Assembly (NCBI GenBank): GCA_963766505.1
Contig: CAVYAL010000005.1
Location: 1,426,001 to 1,490,000, forward strand
Origin: DATIRA01 sp963766505
GTDB taxonomy: Bacteria; Pseudomonadota; Gammaproteobacteria; Steroidobacterales; Steroidobacteraceae
DNA: 64,000 bases
Direction: 5' to 3'
A program made the translations under genes and the position numbers. The notes under the pieces were generated by a model. That model was given only the letters and a program-made list of their open reading frames with translations, made no database searches and had not been told where the DNA came from. How positions within the stretch are numbered: position 1 is the first letter of the stretch; each line of letters opens with the position of its first letter. Positions 46,841 to 55,416 of the stretch are shown here, piece by piece.

Positions 46841-47851
46841 TTACCTGCGAAGGACGTCAGCCCGCGTCGTCCAGGCGAACCGAAGCACCGCGACAGCGGC
46901 GAGAACCAGCAGCGCAGCCACCGCGTTGTGGGCTGTGGCCAGCGGCAGCGGCAGGGTCTTCAGCACCATGGTGGGCCCGAGAATGAGTTGCAGCGCCAGC
47001 ACGAGCGCGAGTGCGACGCCGCTGCTGCGCATGGCAGAGGAGCGGCCCTGCCGGATCGCGAGCCAGGCCAGCCAGCCCAGCACGACCGCGGTCACTATCG
47101 CTCCCAGCCTGTGTGTGTAGTGGATGGCGACGCGTGCCGGGTGATCGAGCACGCCGCCTTCGTAGTCGATTCCCAGGCCCCGCCAGAGCACGAAGGCATC
47201 GCGGAAGTCCATCTCCGGCCAGTACGACAGCTGGCAGGTCGGGAAATCCGGGCAGGCGAGCGCCGCGTAATTCGTGCTCACCCAGCCGCCGAGGGATATC
47301 TGTACTGCCAGCACGAGCAGCCCGATGACGCTCCAGGTTCGCAGTCGCTGCTGCTCGCCCCGGGAGTGTTGTGGTCGCGAGGGCAGCGCCAGCCACCACA
47401 GCAGCGACATCGTCATGAGTCCGCCCAGCAGGTGAGCTGACACGACGGCCGGCTTCAGCAGCAGCGTGACGGTCCACATGCCGAGCAGGCCCTGGAAGAC
47501 CACCAGCAGCACGAGCGCGGCGGGCAGGCGGACGGGTTGTGCGCGGTTGTGGCGGTTGCGGAACGCGATCGTGGCGATCACTACGATCAGCAGCCCGAGT
47601 CCCGCTGCCAGATAGCGATGCACCATTTCCTTGAACGCCTTGTCGGCCTCGAGCGGCCGGTCCGGATAGGCAGCATTTGCGCGCTCGGCGTTCTGCACGG
47701 CCTCGCCGACGGTCAGGTGACCGTAGCAGCCCGGCCAGTCCGGGCAGCCCAGGCCCGCGTCGCTGAGGCGTACCCAGGCGCCGAGCACGATGACGCACAG
47801 CGCTAGAAGCGTGCCCAACAGGCAGAGGCGGCGGAAATTGACCAGGGTCAT
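46841..47851 (-). CDS. ctaA: heme A synthase
   Basis: CtaA (COX15) oxidises heme O to heme A for cytochrome aa3 oxidase. The 336 residues have about eight membrane helices. Typical sites are GAWVRLSDAGLGCPDWPGCY, EMVHRYLAAGLGL, the second half QISLGGWVSTNYAALACPDF with PTCQ, and IHYTHRLGAIVTAVVLGW, where the conserved His residues bind heme. The next gene, ctaB, is separated by one base, indicating coupled expression. Confidence 0.96.
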   Translation of the reverse strand: MTLVNFRRLCLLGTLLALCVIVLGAWVRLSDAGLGCPDWPGCYGHLTVGEAVQNAERANAAYPDRPLEADKAFKEMVHRYLAAGLGLLIVVIATIAFRNRHNRAQPVRLPAALVLLVVFQGLLGMWTVTLLLKPAVVSAHLLGGLMTMSLLWWLALPSRPQHSRGEQQRLRTWSVIGLLVLAVQISLGGWVSTNYAALACPDFPTCQLSYWPEMDFRDAFVLWRGLGIDYEGGVLDHPARVAIHYTHRLGAIVTAVVLGWLAWLAIRQGRSSAMRSSGVALALVLALQLILGPTMVLKTLPLPLATAHNAVAALLVLAAVAVLRFAWTTRADVLRR

Positions 47852-47929
47852 CGGTTCATCTCATTACAAATGGCATCGGCGCGGATCGCGGACTCGAGGG
47901 CCTGCGGTCCATGCTGCTGGCGTCTCCCC

Positions 47930-48544
47930 TCATCCGATGTGCGACAGGCGCAGCAGCTTCTTCAGGTCCGTCAGCAACGCCTTGTCGGGCGCCGTGGCCG
48001 CGTAGCTGAGCACGAGATTGCCGAGCGGGTCGACGAGATAGATCCGGCCGGCGTCGGTCGCGGGAACGCCGTCGTAGACCGGGAACGGCGCGAGCAGTAC
48101 GTCGCCCGCTTCCCCGTCGAGCTGCGCCACCAGCAGGTCAGGATGCTCGCGCTCGAGGAAGGTCTCGTCGCAGCAATGTCCTGTGACCAGGAAAACGCGC
48201 TGCACGCGGTCCATGTCCTTGTTGAGCGCGATCCGCGACTGGCGGGTCAGGTACAGGGCCTCGCGGCAGCGCGGGTCGCAGGCACCGTCGCCGATGTAGA
48301 TCATGGCCCACTTGCCGCGCAGGAAGCCGGGGTCCGTCGCGCCCTCGCCGGGCCGCGGCAGCGAGACCTCGGGCAGCGGGCGCGCGGGTTCGAGCAGCTC
48401 GCCTTTCGCGACGCTGCCGGCCGGACGCAGCGAGTCGGCCCCGTAATACAGGTAGAAGGCGACCGCCAGAGGAACGAAGAACAGCGCCGCGAGCAGCAGC
48501 AACTGTCGCTGACCTCGTCTCTGATTCTGCTTAGGAGTGTCCAT
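47930..48544 (-). CDS. SCO-like thioredoxin-fold protein of the oxidase cluster
   Basis: A 204-residue membrane-anchored protein with one N-terminal helix (LLLLAALFFVPLAVAFYLYY). A periplasmic thioredoxin-like domain follows with the CX3C pair CDPRC in MIYIGDGACDPRCREALYLT, as in SCO copper chaperones. The end (RIYLVDPLGNLVLSYAATAP) is also SCO-like. It is shorter and diverged from canonical Sco1. An equivalent gene lies between surf1 and ctaA in Pseudomonas. A copper or thiol role in CuA assembly is inferred from fold and position. Confidence 0.75.
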   Translation of the reverse strand: MDTPKQNQRRGQRQLLLLAALFFVPLAVAFYLYYGADSLRPAGSVAKGELLEPARPLPEVSLPRPGEGATDPGFLRGKWAMIYIGDGACDPRCREALYLTRQSRIALNKDMDRVQRVFLVTGHCCDETFLEREHPDLLVAQLDGEAGDVLLAPFPVYDGVPATDAGRIYLVDPLGNLVLSYAATAPDKALLTDLKKLLRLSHIG

Positions 48545-48568
48545 GCTTACCTGTTGTCGCCTGTTGCG

Positions 48569-49303
48569 TCACGCCTCGTCGCGCCTGAGGCTGAGGGCGA
48601 CGAAGATCACCGTCAGCGTTAGCGCCAGCGCAAACCACTGGATTGCATAGCCCAGGTGCCGCGCGGGCCCGAATCTCATGGCCGGCCGCCACTCGCGCTC
48701 GAAGCCATCCGCGGCGTCCGCGTCCAGCAGCAGCAACAGCGGCTCGACCGGCGCACCGAGCACCGTCTCCAGCTCGGGCCGGGTTGGGAAATTTAGCACC
48801 CTCGGCCAGCCGGTGGTGCCCGGCGCCGCCGCTTCACCGAGCCGCAGCCCTGGCGCGGGCAGCTCGTCCAGCTTGCCCGATACCTCGCGCTCGTTCGACG
48901 GGACCGAGACGTCGGGCAGATCTTCTCGAGTCGCTCCCAGTGGAACCCAGCCGCGATCGACCATCAGCAGCGCGTCGCTGCCCGATCGGCGCAGCGGTGT
49001 CAGGACCCGGTAGCCGGGCCGTCCCGCCGCGGACGGCATGTTGTCCAGAAGTACCTGCTGCGCCGGGTCATAGCTGCCTCGAACGCGGACGTGCTGGTAG
49101 CGCGGCAGCTCGGCCACGCCCCGCGCAGCGAGCTCGACCGAGGTCTCGCTGCCGGCGGTGAAGGACTCGACCATCGCCTGCTTGTCGCGGTAGCGGCCGA
49201 TCTGCCAGTAACCAAGCGACACGAAGGCAGCCAGCAGCAGCGCCGTGACGGCGATGCCCCAGCCGCGCGGCGCGAACACGCGATTGCCGATGCGCCAGCT
49301 CAT
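48569..49303 (-). CDS. SURF1-family oxidase assembly protein
   Basis: SURF1 proteins assist heme A insertion into cytochrome oxidase subunit I. The 244 residues have a membrane helix at each end (GIAVTALLLAAFVSLGYWQI; LGYAIQWFALALTLTVIFVA) and the family motifs GYWQIGRYRDKQAMV, RVRGSYDPAQQVLLDN and GYRVLTPLRRSGSDALLMVD with RGWVP. It sits between cox3 and the SCO-like gene. The plus-strand DUF2909 gene is divergent from it by 37 bases. Confidence 0.93.
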   Translation of the reverse strand: MSWRIGNRVFAPRGWGIAVTALLLAAFVSLGYWQIGRYRDKQAMVESFTAGSETSVELAARGVAELPRYQHVRVRGSYDPAQQVLLDNMPSAAGRPGYRVLTPLRRSGSDALLMVDRGWVPLGATREDLPDVSVPSNEREVSGKLDELPAPGLRLGEAAAPGTTGWPRVLNFPTRPELETVLGAPVEPLLLLLDADAADGFEREWRPAMRFGPARHLGYAIQWFALALTLTVIFVALSLRRDEA

Positions 49304-49304
49304 C

Positions 49305-49310
49305 TATAAT
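49305..49310 (+). promoter_or_regulatory. TATAAT -10-like element before the DUF2909 gene
   Basis: A perfect TATAAT lies just upstream of the surf1 start and 30 bases before the divergent DUF2909 ATG. A TTGCCG at 49284-49289 is spaced 15 bases, short of optimal. It may drive the small plus-strand gene. Confidence 0.4.
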
Positions 49311-49340
49311 CGGGGCTGACGCATCGGATGCGCCCGCCGC

Positions 49341-49547
49341 ATGATCAAGCTGCTCATCGTCCTGACCCTTGCTGCCATCGTCGCGAGCCTCGGCACGGGA
49401 TTGTTCCACCTGGTCAAGGACGAGGGACAGTCCAAGCGCATGGTGAACGCGCTGACCGTGCGCATCGCCCTGTCAGTCCTGCTCTTCGTGCTGCTGTTCG
49501 TCGCCTGGAAAGCCGGTCTGATCGAGCCGCACGGGGTCGGACGGTAA
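49341..49547 (+). CDS. DUF2909 twin-transmembrane small protein
   Basis: A 68-residue protein with two membrane helices (MIKLLIVLTLAAIVASLGTG; IALSVLLFVLLFVAWKAG) joined by a polar loop VKDEGQSKRMVNALTVR. This pattern is the DUF2909 family, regularly found within cytochrome oxidase clusters of gammaproteobacteria. It is the only plus-strand gene in the cluster, between cox3 and surf1. A role in oxidase assembly or stability is inferred from its location. Confidence 0.88.
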   Translation: MIKLLIVLTLAAIVASLGTGLFHLVKDEGQSKRMVNALTVRIALSVLLFVLLFVAWKAGLIEPHGVGR

Positions 49548-49608
49548 CCGCGGGATCCTGGTCGTCTGCGGGAGGGGTGCGACGCGTGCGGCCGCTGCGC
49601 GCCGGCCT

Positions 49609-50490
49609 TCAGAGCCAGTAGACGAAGATGAACAGGCCCAGCCAGACCACGTCCACGAAGTGCCAGTACCAGGCGACGCCCTCGAAAGCGAAGTGGTGCT
49701 GAGGGGTGAAATGACCCTTCATGACGCGCAGCCAGATCACCAGCAGCATGATCGCGCCGACGGTCACGTGCAGTCCGTGGAAGCCGGTCAGCATGAAGAA
49801 GGTCGAGCCGTACACGCCGCTGCCCAGTGTCAGGTTCAGTTCCCTGTAGGCGTGGATGTATTCCTCGGCCTGCAGGCCGATGAACAGGAATCCGAGCAGG
49901 AACGTCAGGGCCAGGAAGATCTTCAGGATGCCGCGGTTGCCCGCCTTCAGCGCGTGATGGGCGATCGTCAGCGTCACGCCCGAGGTGAGCAGGATCGCGG
50001 TGTTGATGGCCGGGATGCCGAAGGCCGGGATGGTCTCGAATTCGCCCCCGATGGCCGCCGGTCCGTTCGTCGGCCAGGTGCCCTCGAAGCCCGGCCATAG
50101 GAACTGGTTCGTGAGGAAATTCGAGCCCTCACCCCCGAGCCAGGGCACGGACAGTTGCCGGGCGTAGTAGAGCGCGCCGAAGAACGCGGCGAAGAACATC
50201 ACCTCCGAGAAGATGAACCACATCATCCCCATCCGGAACGAGCGGTCCACGCCGGCGTTGTACAGGCCGCCCTCGCTTTCGCCGATGACGGTGCCGAACC
50301 AGCCGAAGAACATGTAGGCGACCGCCAACAGTCCGAGCAGCATGATCCACGGCGCAACGTTGATGCCGTTCAGCAGCATCGCCACCCCGAGCATGGTGAC
50401 GAACAGCGAGATCGAGCCGACGATCGGCCACTTGCTGCCGTGCGGGATGTAGTACTTGCCCGCGTCGTGCGCGGTGTGTGCGTGAGCCAT
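49609..50490 (-). CDS. ctaE: cytochrome c oxidase subunit III
   Basis: Subunit III of the aa3-type oxidase, 293 residues with about seven helices. Characteristic parts are KYYIPHGSKWPIVGSISLFV, then GMMWFIFSEVMFFAAFFGAL with YYARQL, and GSTFFMLTGFHGLHVTVGAI, ending with HHFAFEGVAWYWHFVDVVWL. Subunit III stabilises the catalytic core and proton uptake. It follows ctaG in the operon with a 63-base gap. Confidence 0.97.
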   Translation of the reverse strand: MAHAHTAHDAGKYYIPHGSKWPIVGSISLFVTMLGVAMLLNGINVAPWIMLLGLLAVAYMFFGWFGTVIGESEGGLYNAGVDRSFRMGMMWFIFSEVMFFAAFFGALYYARQLSVPWLGGEGSNFLTNQFLWPGFEGTWPTNGPAAIGGEFETIPAFGIPAINTAILLTSGVTLTIAHHALKAGNRGILKIFLALTFLLGFLFIGLQAEEYIHAYRELNLTLGSGVYGSTFFMLTGFHGLHVTVGAIMLLVIWLRVMKGHFTPQHHFAFEGVAWYWHFVDVVWLGLFIFVYWL

Positions 50491-50553
50491 CGGCTTCAGC
50501 CTTCCTCTCTTGTCTCGGACACCTGCCGGCCCGGCGGCCGACCCCCAGTCTGA

Positions 50554-51102
50554 TCAGCGTGCTGCGAGCTTCTGCTCCGGCAGCGTATACATCGAGTAGG
50601 CGAGCGTCATCCGATCCACCTGCGGCGGCAGGTCGGGATCGACGATGAAGCGCACCGTGAATTCGCGTTCCTCCGCCGCGGCGAAGCTCTGCGGCGTGAA
50701 GCAGAAGCACTCGGTCTTCTGCAGGTACTTGGCAGTGTAGGAGGGCGCCACGCTCGGCACGGCCTGCCCGGTCACGGGCACTTCGGCACGACTGCGGATG
50801 CGGAACTTCGCTTCGTAGAGCCGCCCGGGCTGCACGGTCAGCGTGCCGGTCGCCGGGGTCAGCTCCCAGTCCGCGCCGGGCGCCACGATGGACAGGAACT
50901 CGAGCGCGACCTCCCGGCCCTCGCCGCTGCGCGATTCCTGTGCGGCGGAGGGCTCGTCGTTGACCCGGATGCCGGCGGCCTCGCAGATCACGTCGTACAG
51001 CGGCACGAGTGCGAAGCCGAAGGCGAAGCTGCCCGCGGCCATCAGCAGCAGCCGCCGGGTCAGCGACGCGTTCTCGCGGCGGGTCTCGGGCCCGGTGCTC
51101 AA
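50554..51102 (-). CDS. ctaG: cytochrome c oxidase assembly protein CtaG (Cox11)
   Basis: CtaG delivers copper to the CuB centre of subunit I. The 182 residues have a single N-terminal membrane helix (LLLMAAGSFAFGFALVPLYD) and a periplasmic Ig-like domain. The copper motif is KTECFCFTPQSFAAAEERE, with the CxC pair. PVTGQAVPSVAPSYTAKYLQ also fits the family. Its ATG overlaps the end of the upstream 41-residue gene by four bases. Confidence 0.95.
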   Translation of the reverse strand: MSTGPETRRENASLTRRLLLMAAGSFAFGFALVPLYDVICEAAGIRVNDEPSAAQESRSGEGREVALEFLSIVAPGADWELTPATGTLTVQPGRLYEAKFRIRSRAEVPVTGQAVPSVAPSYTAKYLQKTECFCFTPQSFAAAEEREFTVRFIVDPDLPPQVDRMTLAYSMYTLPEQKLAAR

Positions 51103-51224
51103 GGCTGTGCCTTCATGATGCCGGACGCGATGAACGCCACGTAGATCCCCAGCGCGGTAAGCGCCAGCAGGATCGCCGTCCGGCGGATCCGCCGTCGTTC
51201 GTCATCACCGGGTCCCCTGTCCAT
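51099..51224 (-). CDS. small single-helix oxidase assembly protein
   Basis: A 41-residue protein, MDRGPGDDERRRIRRTAILL onward, with an Arg-rich cytosolic segment and one membrane helix (ILLALTALGIYVAFIASGIM). Its stop overlaps the ctaG start and its ATG follows the subunit I stop by four bases, so it is fully embedded in the operon. Small proteins of this type between subunit I and Cox11 are annotated as cytochrome oxidase small assembly proteins. Function is inferred from position and shape. Confidence 0.8.
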   Translation of the reverse strand: MDRGPGDDERRRIRRTAILLALTALGIYVAFIASGIMKAQP

Positions 51225-51228
51225 CCGT

Positions 51229-52833
51229 TTACCGGACGACCGGCGCTTCGTCGAAGGTGTGATACGGCGCCGGCGAGGGCACGGTCCACTCCAGGCCGTG
51301 TACCCGCGCGCCGTCCCAGACCTCGGCGGTCGCCTGGGCGCCACCGCGGGCGCACTTCCAGATGATGTAGACGAACAGCAGCTGCGACAGCCCGAAGCCG
51401 AAGGCGCCGATCGAGGACACCATGTTCCAGTCGGCGAACTGCGTGGAGTAGTCCGGGATGCGGCGCGGCATGCCGGCGAGCCCGAGGAAGTGCTGCGGGA
51501 AGAACAGCACGTTGACGAAGATCGCCGACAGCCAGAAGTGCCAGTTCGCGAGCTTCATGTCGTACATGTGGCCGGTCCACTTCGGAAGCCAGTAATAGAC
51601 GCCTGCCATGATGGCGAAGACGGCGCCCGGCACCAGCACGTAGTGGAAGTGCGCCACGATGAAGTAGGTGTCGTGGTACTGGAAGTCCACCGGGGCGATG
51701 GCCATCATCAGCCCGGAGAAGCCGCCGATCGTGAACAGGAACAGGAAGGCGAGCGCGAACAGCATGGGCGGTTCGAAGCTCAGCGATCCCCGCCACATCG
51801 TCGCCGTCCAGTTGAAGACCTTCACGCCCGTCGGCACCGCGATCAGCATCGTGCTCAGCATGAAGAACAGCTCGCCTGCGAGCGGCATGCCCACCGTGAA
51901 CATGTGGTGCGCCCAGACGATGAACGAGAGGAACGCGATCGAGGCGGTCGCATAGACCATCGCGTCGTAGCCGAACAGCGGCTTGCGCGAGAACGTCGGG
52001 ATGATCTCCGAGACGATGCCGAAGGCCGGCAGGATCATGATGTAGACCTCGGGATGCCCGAAGAACCAGAAGATGTGCTGGTAGAGCACCGGGTCGCCGC
52101 CACCGGCGGCGGCGAAGAAGGTCGTGTTGAAGAAGTGGTCGGTCAGCAGCATCGTCACCGCGCCGGCGAACACCGGCATGACCGCGATCAGCAGGTACGC
52201 GGTGATCAGCCAGGTCCACACGAACAGCGGCATCTTCAGCAGCGTCATGCCGGGTGCCCGCAGGTTCATGATGGTCACGATGATGTTTATCGCGCCCATG
52301 ATCGACGAGGCGCCGGCGAGGTGGATCGCGAAGATCGCGAGCGGGAACGCGTCGCCCGTCTGCAGCACCAGCGGCGGGTAGAGCGTCCAGCCGGCGGCCG
52401 GACCGCCGCCCGGCATGAACAGCGACAGGATCAGCAGCGTGAATGCAGATACCAGCAACCAGAAGCTGAAGTTGTTCATTCGCGGCAGCGCCATGTCGGG
52501 GGCGCCGATCTGCAGCGGGATCATCCAGTTCGCGAGGCCGACCGTCGCGGGCATCACCGCGCCGAACACCATGATCAGCGCGTGCACCGTGGTCATCGTG
52601 TTGAAGAAGCCCGGGTCGACGAGCTGCATGCCGGGTGCGAAGAGCTCGGCCCGGATCACCAGTGCCATTCCGCCGCCGATGAAGAACATCAGCAGGCTGA
52701 ACACCAGGTACATCGTCCCGATGTCCTTGTGGTTCGTCGTGGTCAGCCAGCGCATGATGCCCTTGGCCGGGCCGTGGTCGTCGTGGCCGTGGGCGGCGTG
52801 GGCGGTGTCGTGATGTGTCTTGTTGGCACTCAT
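51229..52833 (-). CDS. ctaD: cytochrome c oxidase subunit I
   Basis: The catalytic subunit with heme a and the heme a3-CuB centre, 534 residues and 12 helices. Motifs include WLTTTNHKDIGTMYLVFSLL, GLANWMIPLQIGAPDMALPR, the CuB His region QHIFWFFGHPEVYIMILPAF, IVWAHHMFTVGMP, and DTYFIVAHFHYVLVPGAVFA with the heme ligands. GYDAMV in the K-channel helix and the Tyr of HPEVY support an aa3-type enzyme. It starts 6 bases after subunit II. Confidence 0.98.
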   Translation of the reverse strand: MSANKTHHDTAHAAHGHDDHGPAKGIMRWLTTTNHKDIGTMYLVFSLLMFFIGGGMALVIRAELFAPGMQLVDPGFFNTMTTVHALIMVFGAVMPATVGLANWMIPLQIGAPDMALPRMNNFSFWLLVSAFTLLILSLFMPGGGPAAGWTLYPPLVLQTGDAFPLAIFAIHLAGASSIMGAINIIVTIMNLRAPGMTLLKMPLFVWTWLITAYLLIAVMPVFAGAVTMLLTDHFFNTTFFAAAGGGDPVLYQHIFWFFGHPEVYIMILPAFGIVSEIIPTFSRKPLFGYDAMVYATASIAFLSFIVWAHHMFTVGMPLAGELFFMLSTMLIAVPTGVKVFNWTATMWRGSLSFEPPMLFALAFLFLFTIGGFSGLMMAIAPVDFQYHDTYFIVAHFHYVLVPGAVFAIMAGVYYWLPKWTGHMYDMKLANWHFWLSAIFVNVLFFPQHFLGLAGMPRRIPDYSTQFADWNMVSSIGAFGFGLSQLLFVYIIWKCARGGAQATAEVWDGARVHGLEWTVPSPAPYHTFDEAPVVR

Positions 52834-52839
52834 GGTTCG

Positions 52840-53730
52840 TTACTCCGCGCGCGCGACCCGCAGGGCCGCCAGTTGGTCAGCAGTCTGCTCCAGCGCCGCG
52901 CTGCGGGCCGGGGCCTCGCGCGAGGCCTGCCTCGCCGCCTGCTGCTCGAGCAGCCAGGCGTCGAACTCGTCGGGCGGCAGCACCTGCACCACCACCGGCA
53001 TGAAGCCGTGGTCGCGGCCGCAAAGCTCGGCACACTGGCCGCGGTACGTGCCCGGGAAATCCGCCCGGAACCACATCTCGTTGATGTAGCCGGGGATCGC
53101 GTCCTTCTTCATGCCGAAATCCGGCACCCACCAGGCGTGGATCACGTCGTTCGCCGTGATCAGCACGCGGACCTTGCGACCCTGCGGCACGACCAGCGGG
53201 TTATCCACCTCGAGCAGGTAGTTCTCGACGCTGCGGGGATCGACGCCGGAGCCGAGCTGCCGGGCGACGTCGCTCGACCTGGCCAGCGTCGAGAAAAAGG
53301 ACACGCCTTCGTCGACGTACTCGTACTGCCACTTCCACTGGTAACCCGTCACCTTCACGGTGAGCTCGGAGCCCCGCGTGTCGTCGATCTTCACCAGCGT
53401 GCGGGTGGCCGGGATCGCCATCGCCACCAGGATCAGGACCGGGATGACGGTCCAGATGATCTCCGCCTTGGTGTTGTGGTCGAACGTCGCCGGGACGGCG
53501 CCCTTGGACTTACGGAAGGTGGCGATCGAGTAGATCATCACCGCGAACACCGCCACCGCGATTACCACGCAGATCCACAGGATCAGCATGTGCAGTCCGT
53601 AGATCTCGCGACTGAGTTCGGTCACGCCGACGCGAAGGTTCAGATCCGACCAGGCGGCCATGGCCGGGCTGGCCGCCAGCAGCGAGGCCGCCCCCGCGGC
53701 GAGGGCATGCTTGAAACGATTCATTGGCAA
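52840..53730 (-). CDS. ctaC: cytochrome c oxidase subunit II
   Basis: Subunit II carries the binuclear CuA centre that accepts electrons from cytochrome c. The 296 residues have a signal-like N-terminus (ALAAGAASLLAASPAMA) and two helices. The periplasmic domain shows VTGYQWKWQYEYVDEGVSFF and the CuA site GQCAELCGRDHGFMPVVVQV, with both Cys, His and Met. HAWWVPDFGMKKDAIPGYIN is also conserved. It has no fused cytochrome c domain. It is the first gene of the oxidase operon. Confidence 0.97.
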   Translation of the reverse strand: MPMNRFKHALAAGAASLLAASPAMAAWSDLNLRVGVTELSREIYGLHMLILWICVVIAVAVFAVMIYSIATFRKSKGAVPATFDHNTKAEIIWTVIPVLILVAMAIPATRTLVKIDDTRGSELTVKVTGYQWKWQYEYVDEGVSFFSTLARSSDVARQLGSGVDPRSVENYLLEVDNPLVVPQGRKVRVLITANDVIHAWWVPDFGMKKDAIPGYINEMWFRADFPGTYRGQCAELCGRDHGFMPVVVQVLPPDEFDAWLLEQQAARQASREAPARSAALEQTADQLAALRVARAE

Positions 53731-53803
53731 CCGGACTCCCGTTTAGTTGCGTTGTCCGCCCGGGATCGCCGGGCGGTGACCAGATTCTTTACCCAGGAAC
53801 GAC

Positions 53804-54316
53804 TCATCCCGAGAGCGCCGGGGTCTCGCTCGTCCTGCCGACGAGCTGCCTGAGGCGCGCCGCCAGCGCGCGCCGCTCTTCTTCCGTCAGGAAACTGCCC
53901 ACTTCGCAGGCACGTCCATGCGACTCGATTACCAGCCGGCTTGGGTGCAGCGCCGCGAGCGGGCCGTGGAGTTTAACCCTCGCCCAGTGGCGAGGAAACA
54001 CCGTTCTGCCGGAACCGGCTGCCGCCTGCCGCTCGACCACGACCTCCTGATCCGAGACGAGGATCACTTCGCGCTCGGCGCCCCGGCGCATGCTCGCGTG
54101 GACGGCCCAGGCGAGCAGGCCGATCTCGAGCCCGGCGAACGGCAGCACCGGCCACATCCCCTGCGAGGCGAAAAACCCGGCAACGGCGAACGTCACGCCG
54201 CCGAGCCCGCCAACGAACAGCTTCGCGCCATGCGGCGTGAGAGAACAGTTCGGGGCCAGCTCGATCCGGTATCCAGGCGAGAGGCCCTCGGCTGCAGTGT
54301 GCTGGGTCGTCACCAT
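53804..54316 (-). CDS. DUF2244 membrane protein
   Basis: A 170-residue protein of the DUF2244 family, function unknown. The N-terminal YRIELAPNCSLTPHGAKLFV leads into two membrane helices (GGVTFAVAGFFASQGMWPVL, GLEIGLLAWAVHASMRRG). A C-terminal cytosolic part follows with FPRHWARVKLHGP and RLVIESHGRACEVGSFLTEE. DUF2244 genes are common next to coxB in proteobacteria, consistent with the subunit II gene starting 73 bases away. It is on the same strand, upstream-facing to bioD's end. Confidence 0.85.
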   Translation of the reverse strand: MVTTQHTAAEGLSPGYRIELAPNCSLTPHGAKLFVGGLGGVTFAVAGFFASQGMWPVLPFAGLEIGLLAWAVHASMRRGAEREVILVSDQEVVVERQAAAGSGRTVFPRHWARVKLHGPLAALHPSRLVIESHGRACEVGSFLTEEERRALAARLRQLVGRTSETPALSG

Positions 54317-54407
54317 GTCGATGCGGAAGTCGAAATTCCGCGCACTCTACCGGGCCGGGGGTCCGCCGGCAACGCGCAAGCTGCGGAAAGGATGGAAGTT
54401 TTTCGGG

Positions 54408-55118
54408 CTAGTTCCCGGTTGCCAGACGCTGGAACGTGGCGTCGAGCCGCGCTCCATCCAGCAGTTCCGCGACCCGCTCCGGATCGCGGGCGTCGAGCCG
54501 CGGCAGGACCGCGAGCGGCTCCGCGCCCAGCAGGCGGCTCAACGTGGCCAGGTTTTCCTCCAGGCGGTCGAAGGACGGGTCGACGAGGTTGCCGACCCAC
54601 CCGAGGTACGGGCAGCGACCGTAGCGCTCGATAGCCTCCAGCGTCAGCCGGGCATGGTTCAGGCACCCGAGGCGTAGTCCGACCACCAGGACGACCGGAA
54701 GTGCGAGCTGTTCCGGCAGGTCGCTGAGGAATCCCAGCGGATGCAGCGGCAGGCGCCAGCCTCCTGCGCCCTCGACGATCGCGAGATCGGCCCCGGCCGA
54801 GGCCCGTTCGTACCAGGCGAGCAGCTCATGCAGCAGGACTGGTCGCCCCTCGGCGGCCGCGGCGATGTGCGGCGCGATCGCCGGTTCGAAGCAGTAGGGG
54901 TTGGTCAGCTCGTAGGGAATGCGCAGCGAACTTGCTGAGGACAGCGCCAGCGCGTCGTCGTTGCGCAGGCCGGCGGGTGTCCTGTCGGCCCCGCTGGCGA
55001 CGGGCTTCAGGCCGACGGCGTTCCAGCCCTTGGCGCGGGCCAGACGAAGCAGGCCGGTGGCGAGGATCGTCTTGCCGACGCCGGTGTCGGTACCGGTGAT
55101 GAAGAGGCCTGGAGTCAT
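54408..55118 (-). CDS. bioD: dethiobiotin synthetase
   Basis: BioD closes the ureido ring of 7,8-diaminopelargonate with CO2 and ATP. The 236 residues contain the P-loop FITGTDTGVGKTILATGLL at the N-terminus, GLKPVASGADRTPAGLRNDD, and VEGAGGWRLPLHPLGFLSDL. It is the last gene of the bioB-bioF-bioH-bioC-bioD series, separated from bioC by a 298-base repeat-bearing gap, so it may need its own promoter. bioA is not in the window. Confidence 0.96.
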   Translation of the reverse strand: MTPGLFITGTDTGVGKTILATGLLRLARAKGWNAVGLKPVASGADRTPAGLRNDDALALSSASSLRIPYELTNPYCFEPAIAPHIAAAAEGRPVLLHELLAWYERASAGADLAIVEGAGGWRLPLHPLGFLSDLPEQLALPVVLVVGLRLGCLNHARLTLEAIERYGRCPYLGWVGNLVDPSFDRLEENLATLSRLLGAEPLAVLPRLDARDPERVAELLDGARLDATFQRLATGN

Positions 55119-55267
55119 GGGTAGGGGGCTGAGGAGAGCGGGATAGGGGATAGGGGGTAGTGACTAGGGAACAGTGAATAGCGGATAGAAGGACTGCGGG
55201 TACTGAAACTACCTTCGTGCCTAGCGGCCCAGGCCGCGCGACAGTCGGCGCGACACAGGAGGTCTTA

Positions 55268-55336
55268 ATGAAGTTGATGTATATCAATGCGAGATTATCT
55301 GGGCTGATTTTCGAAACAGTACCAATATTGGTTTGA
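55268..55336 (+). CDS. possible 22-residue small ORF with consensus ribosome site
   Basis: A perfect AGGAGG (55257-55262) lies five bases before an ATG opening a 22-codon ORF, MKLMYINARLSGLIFETVPI then LV and TGA. Such an ideal Shine-Dalgarno is rare in this window. The peptide is hydrophobic and unrecognised. The ORF sits in the AT-rich islet on the strand opposite to the bio genes, and an FNR-type palindrome overlaps its first codons. Translation is unproven. Confidence 0.35.
   Translation: MKLMYINARLSGLIFETVPILV
55274..55287. promoter_or_regulatory. perfect FNR/ANR-type box
   Basis: TTGATGTATATCAA matches the FNR consensus TTGAT-N4-ATCAA at all ten defined positions. It is 156 bases upstream of bioD and 130 bases beyond the end of bioC. 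The target is unclear: bioD to the left, or a transcript on the plus strand. It overlaps the small ORF, so both may not be functional. Confidence 0.5.
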
Positions 55337-55416
55337 TAATGACTCTGTCATTCCAGACAGGTCCTATCCGCTATTCACTACCCGCTCACTTCCCACGAGC
55401 CACCATCCCCTAACCC

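Larger units (their letters stand above)
55119..55416. repeat. repeat-bounded AT-rich gap between bioC and bioD
   Basis: The left edge (55119-55189) is built of GGGATAGGGG-type units ending in GTGAATAGCGGATAG (55173-55187). The right edge (from about 55362 to 55440) has the complement, CTATCCGCTATTCACT, and then CCCCTAACCCCTAACCCC. The two edges therefore point inward as imperfect inverted repeats. Between them about 55260-55350 is AT-rich, with an FNR-type box and a 22-codon ORF. The right repeat runs into the last codons of bioC. No transposase is present. Confidence 0.7.

Noticed and set aside
51259..53853. An 864-codon open frame opposite cytochrome oxidase subunits I and II
   Set aside because: Antisense shadow rich in Arg, His and Glu with no recognisable domain.
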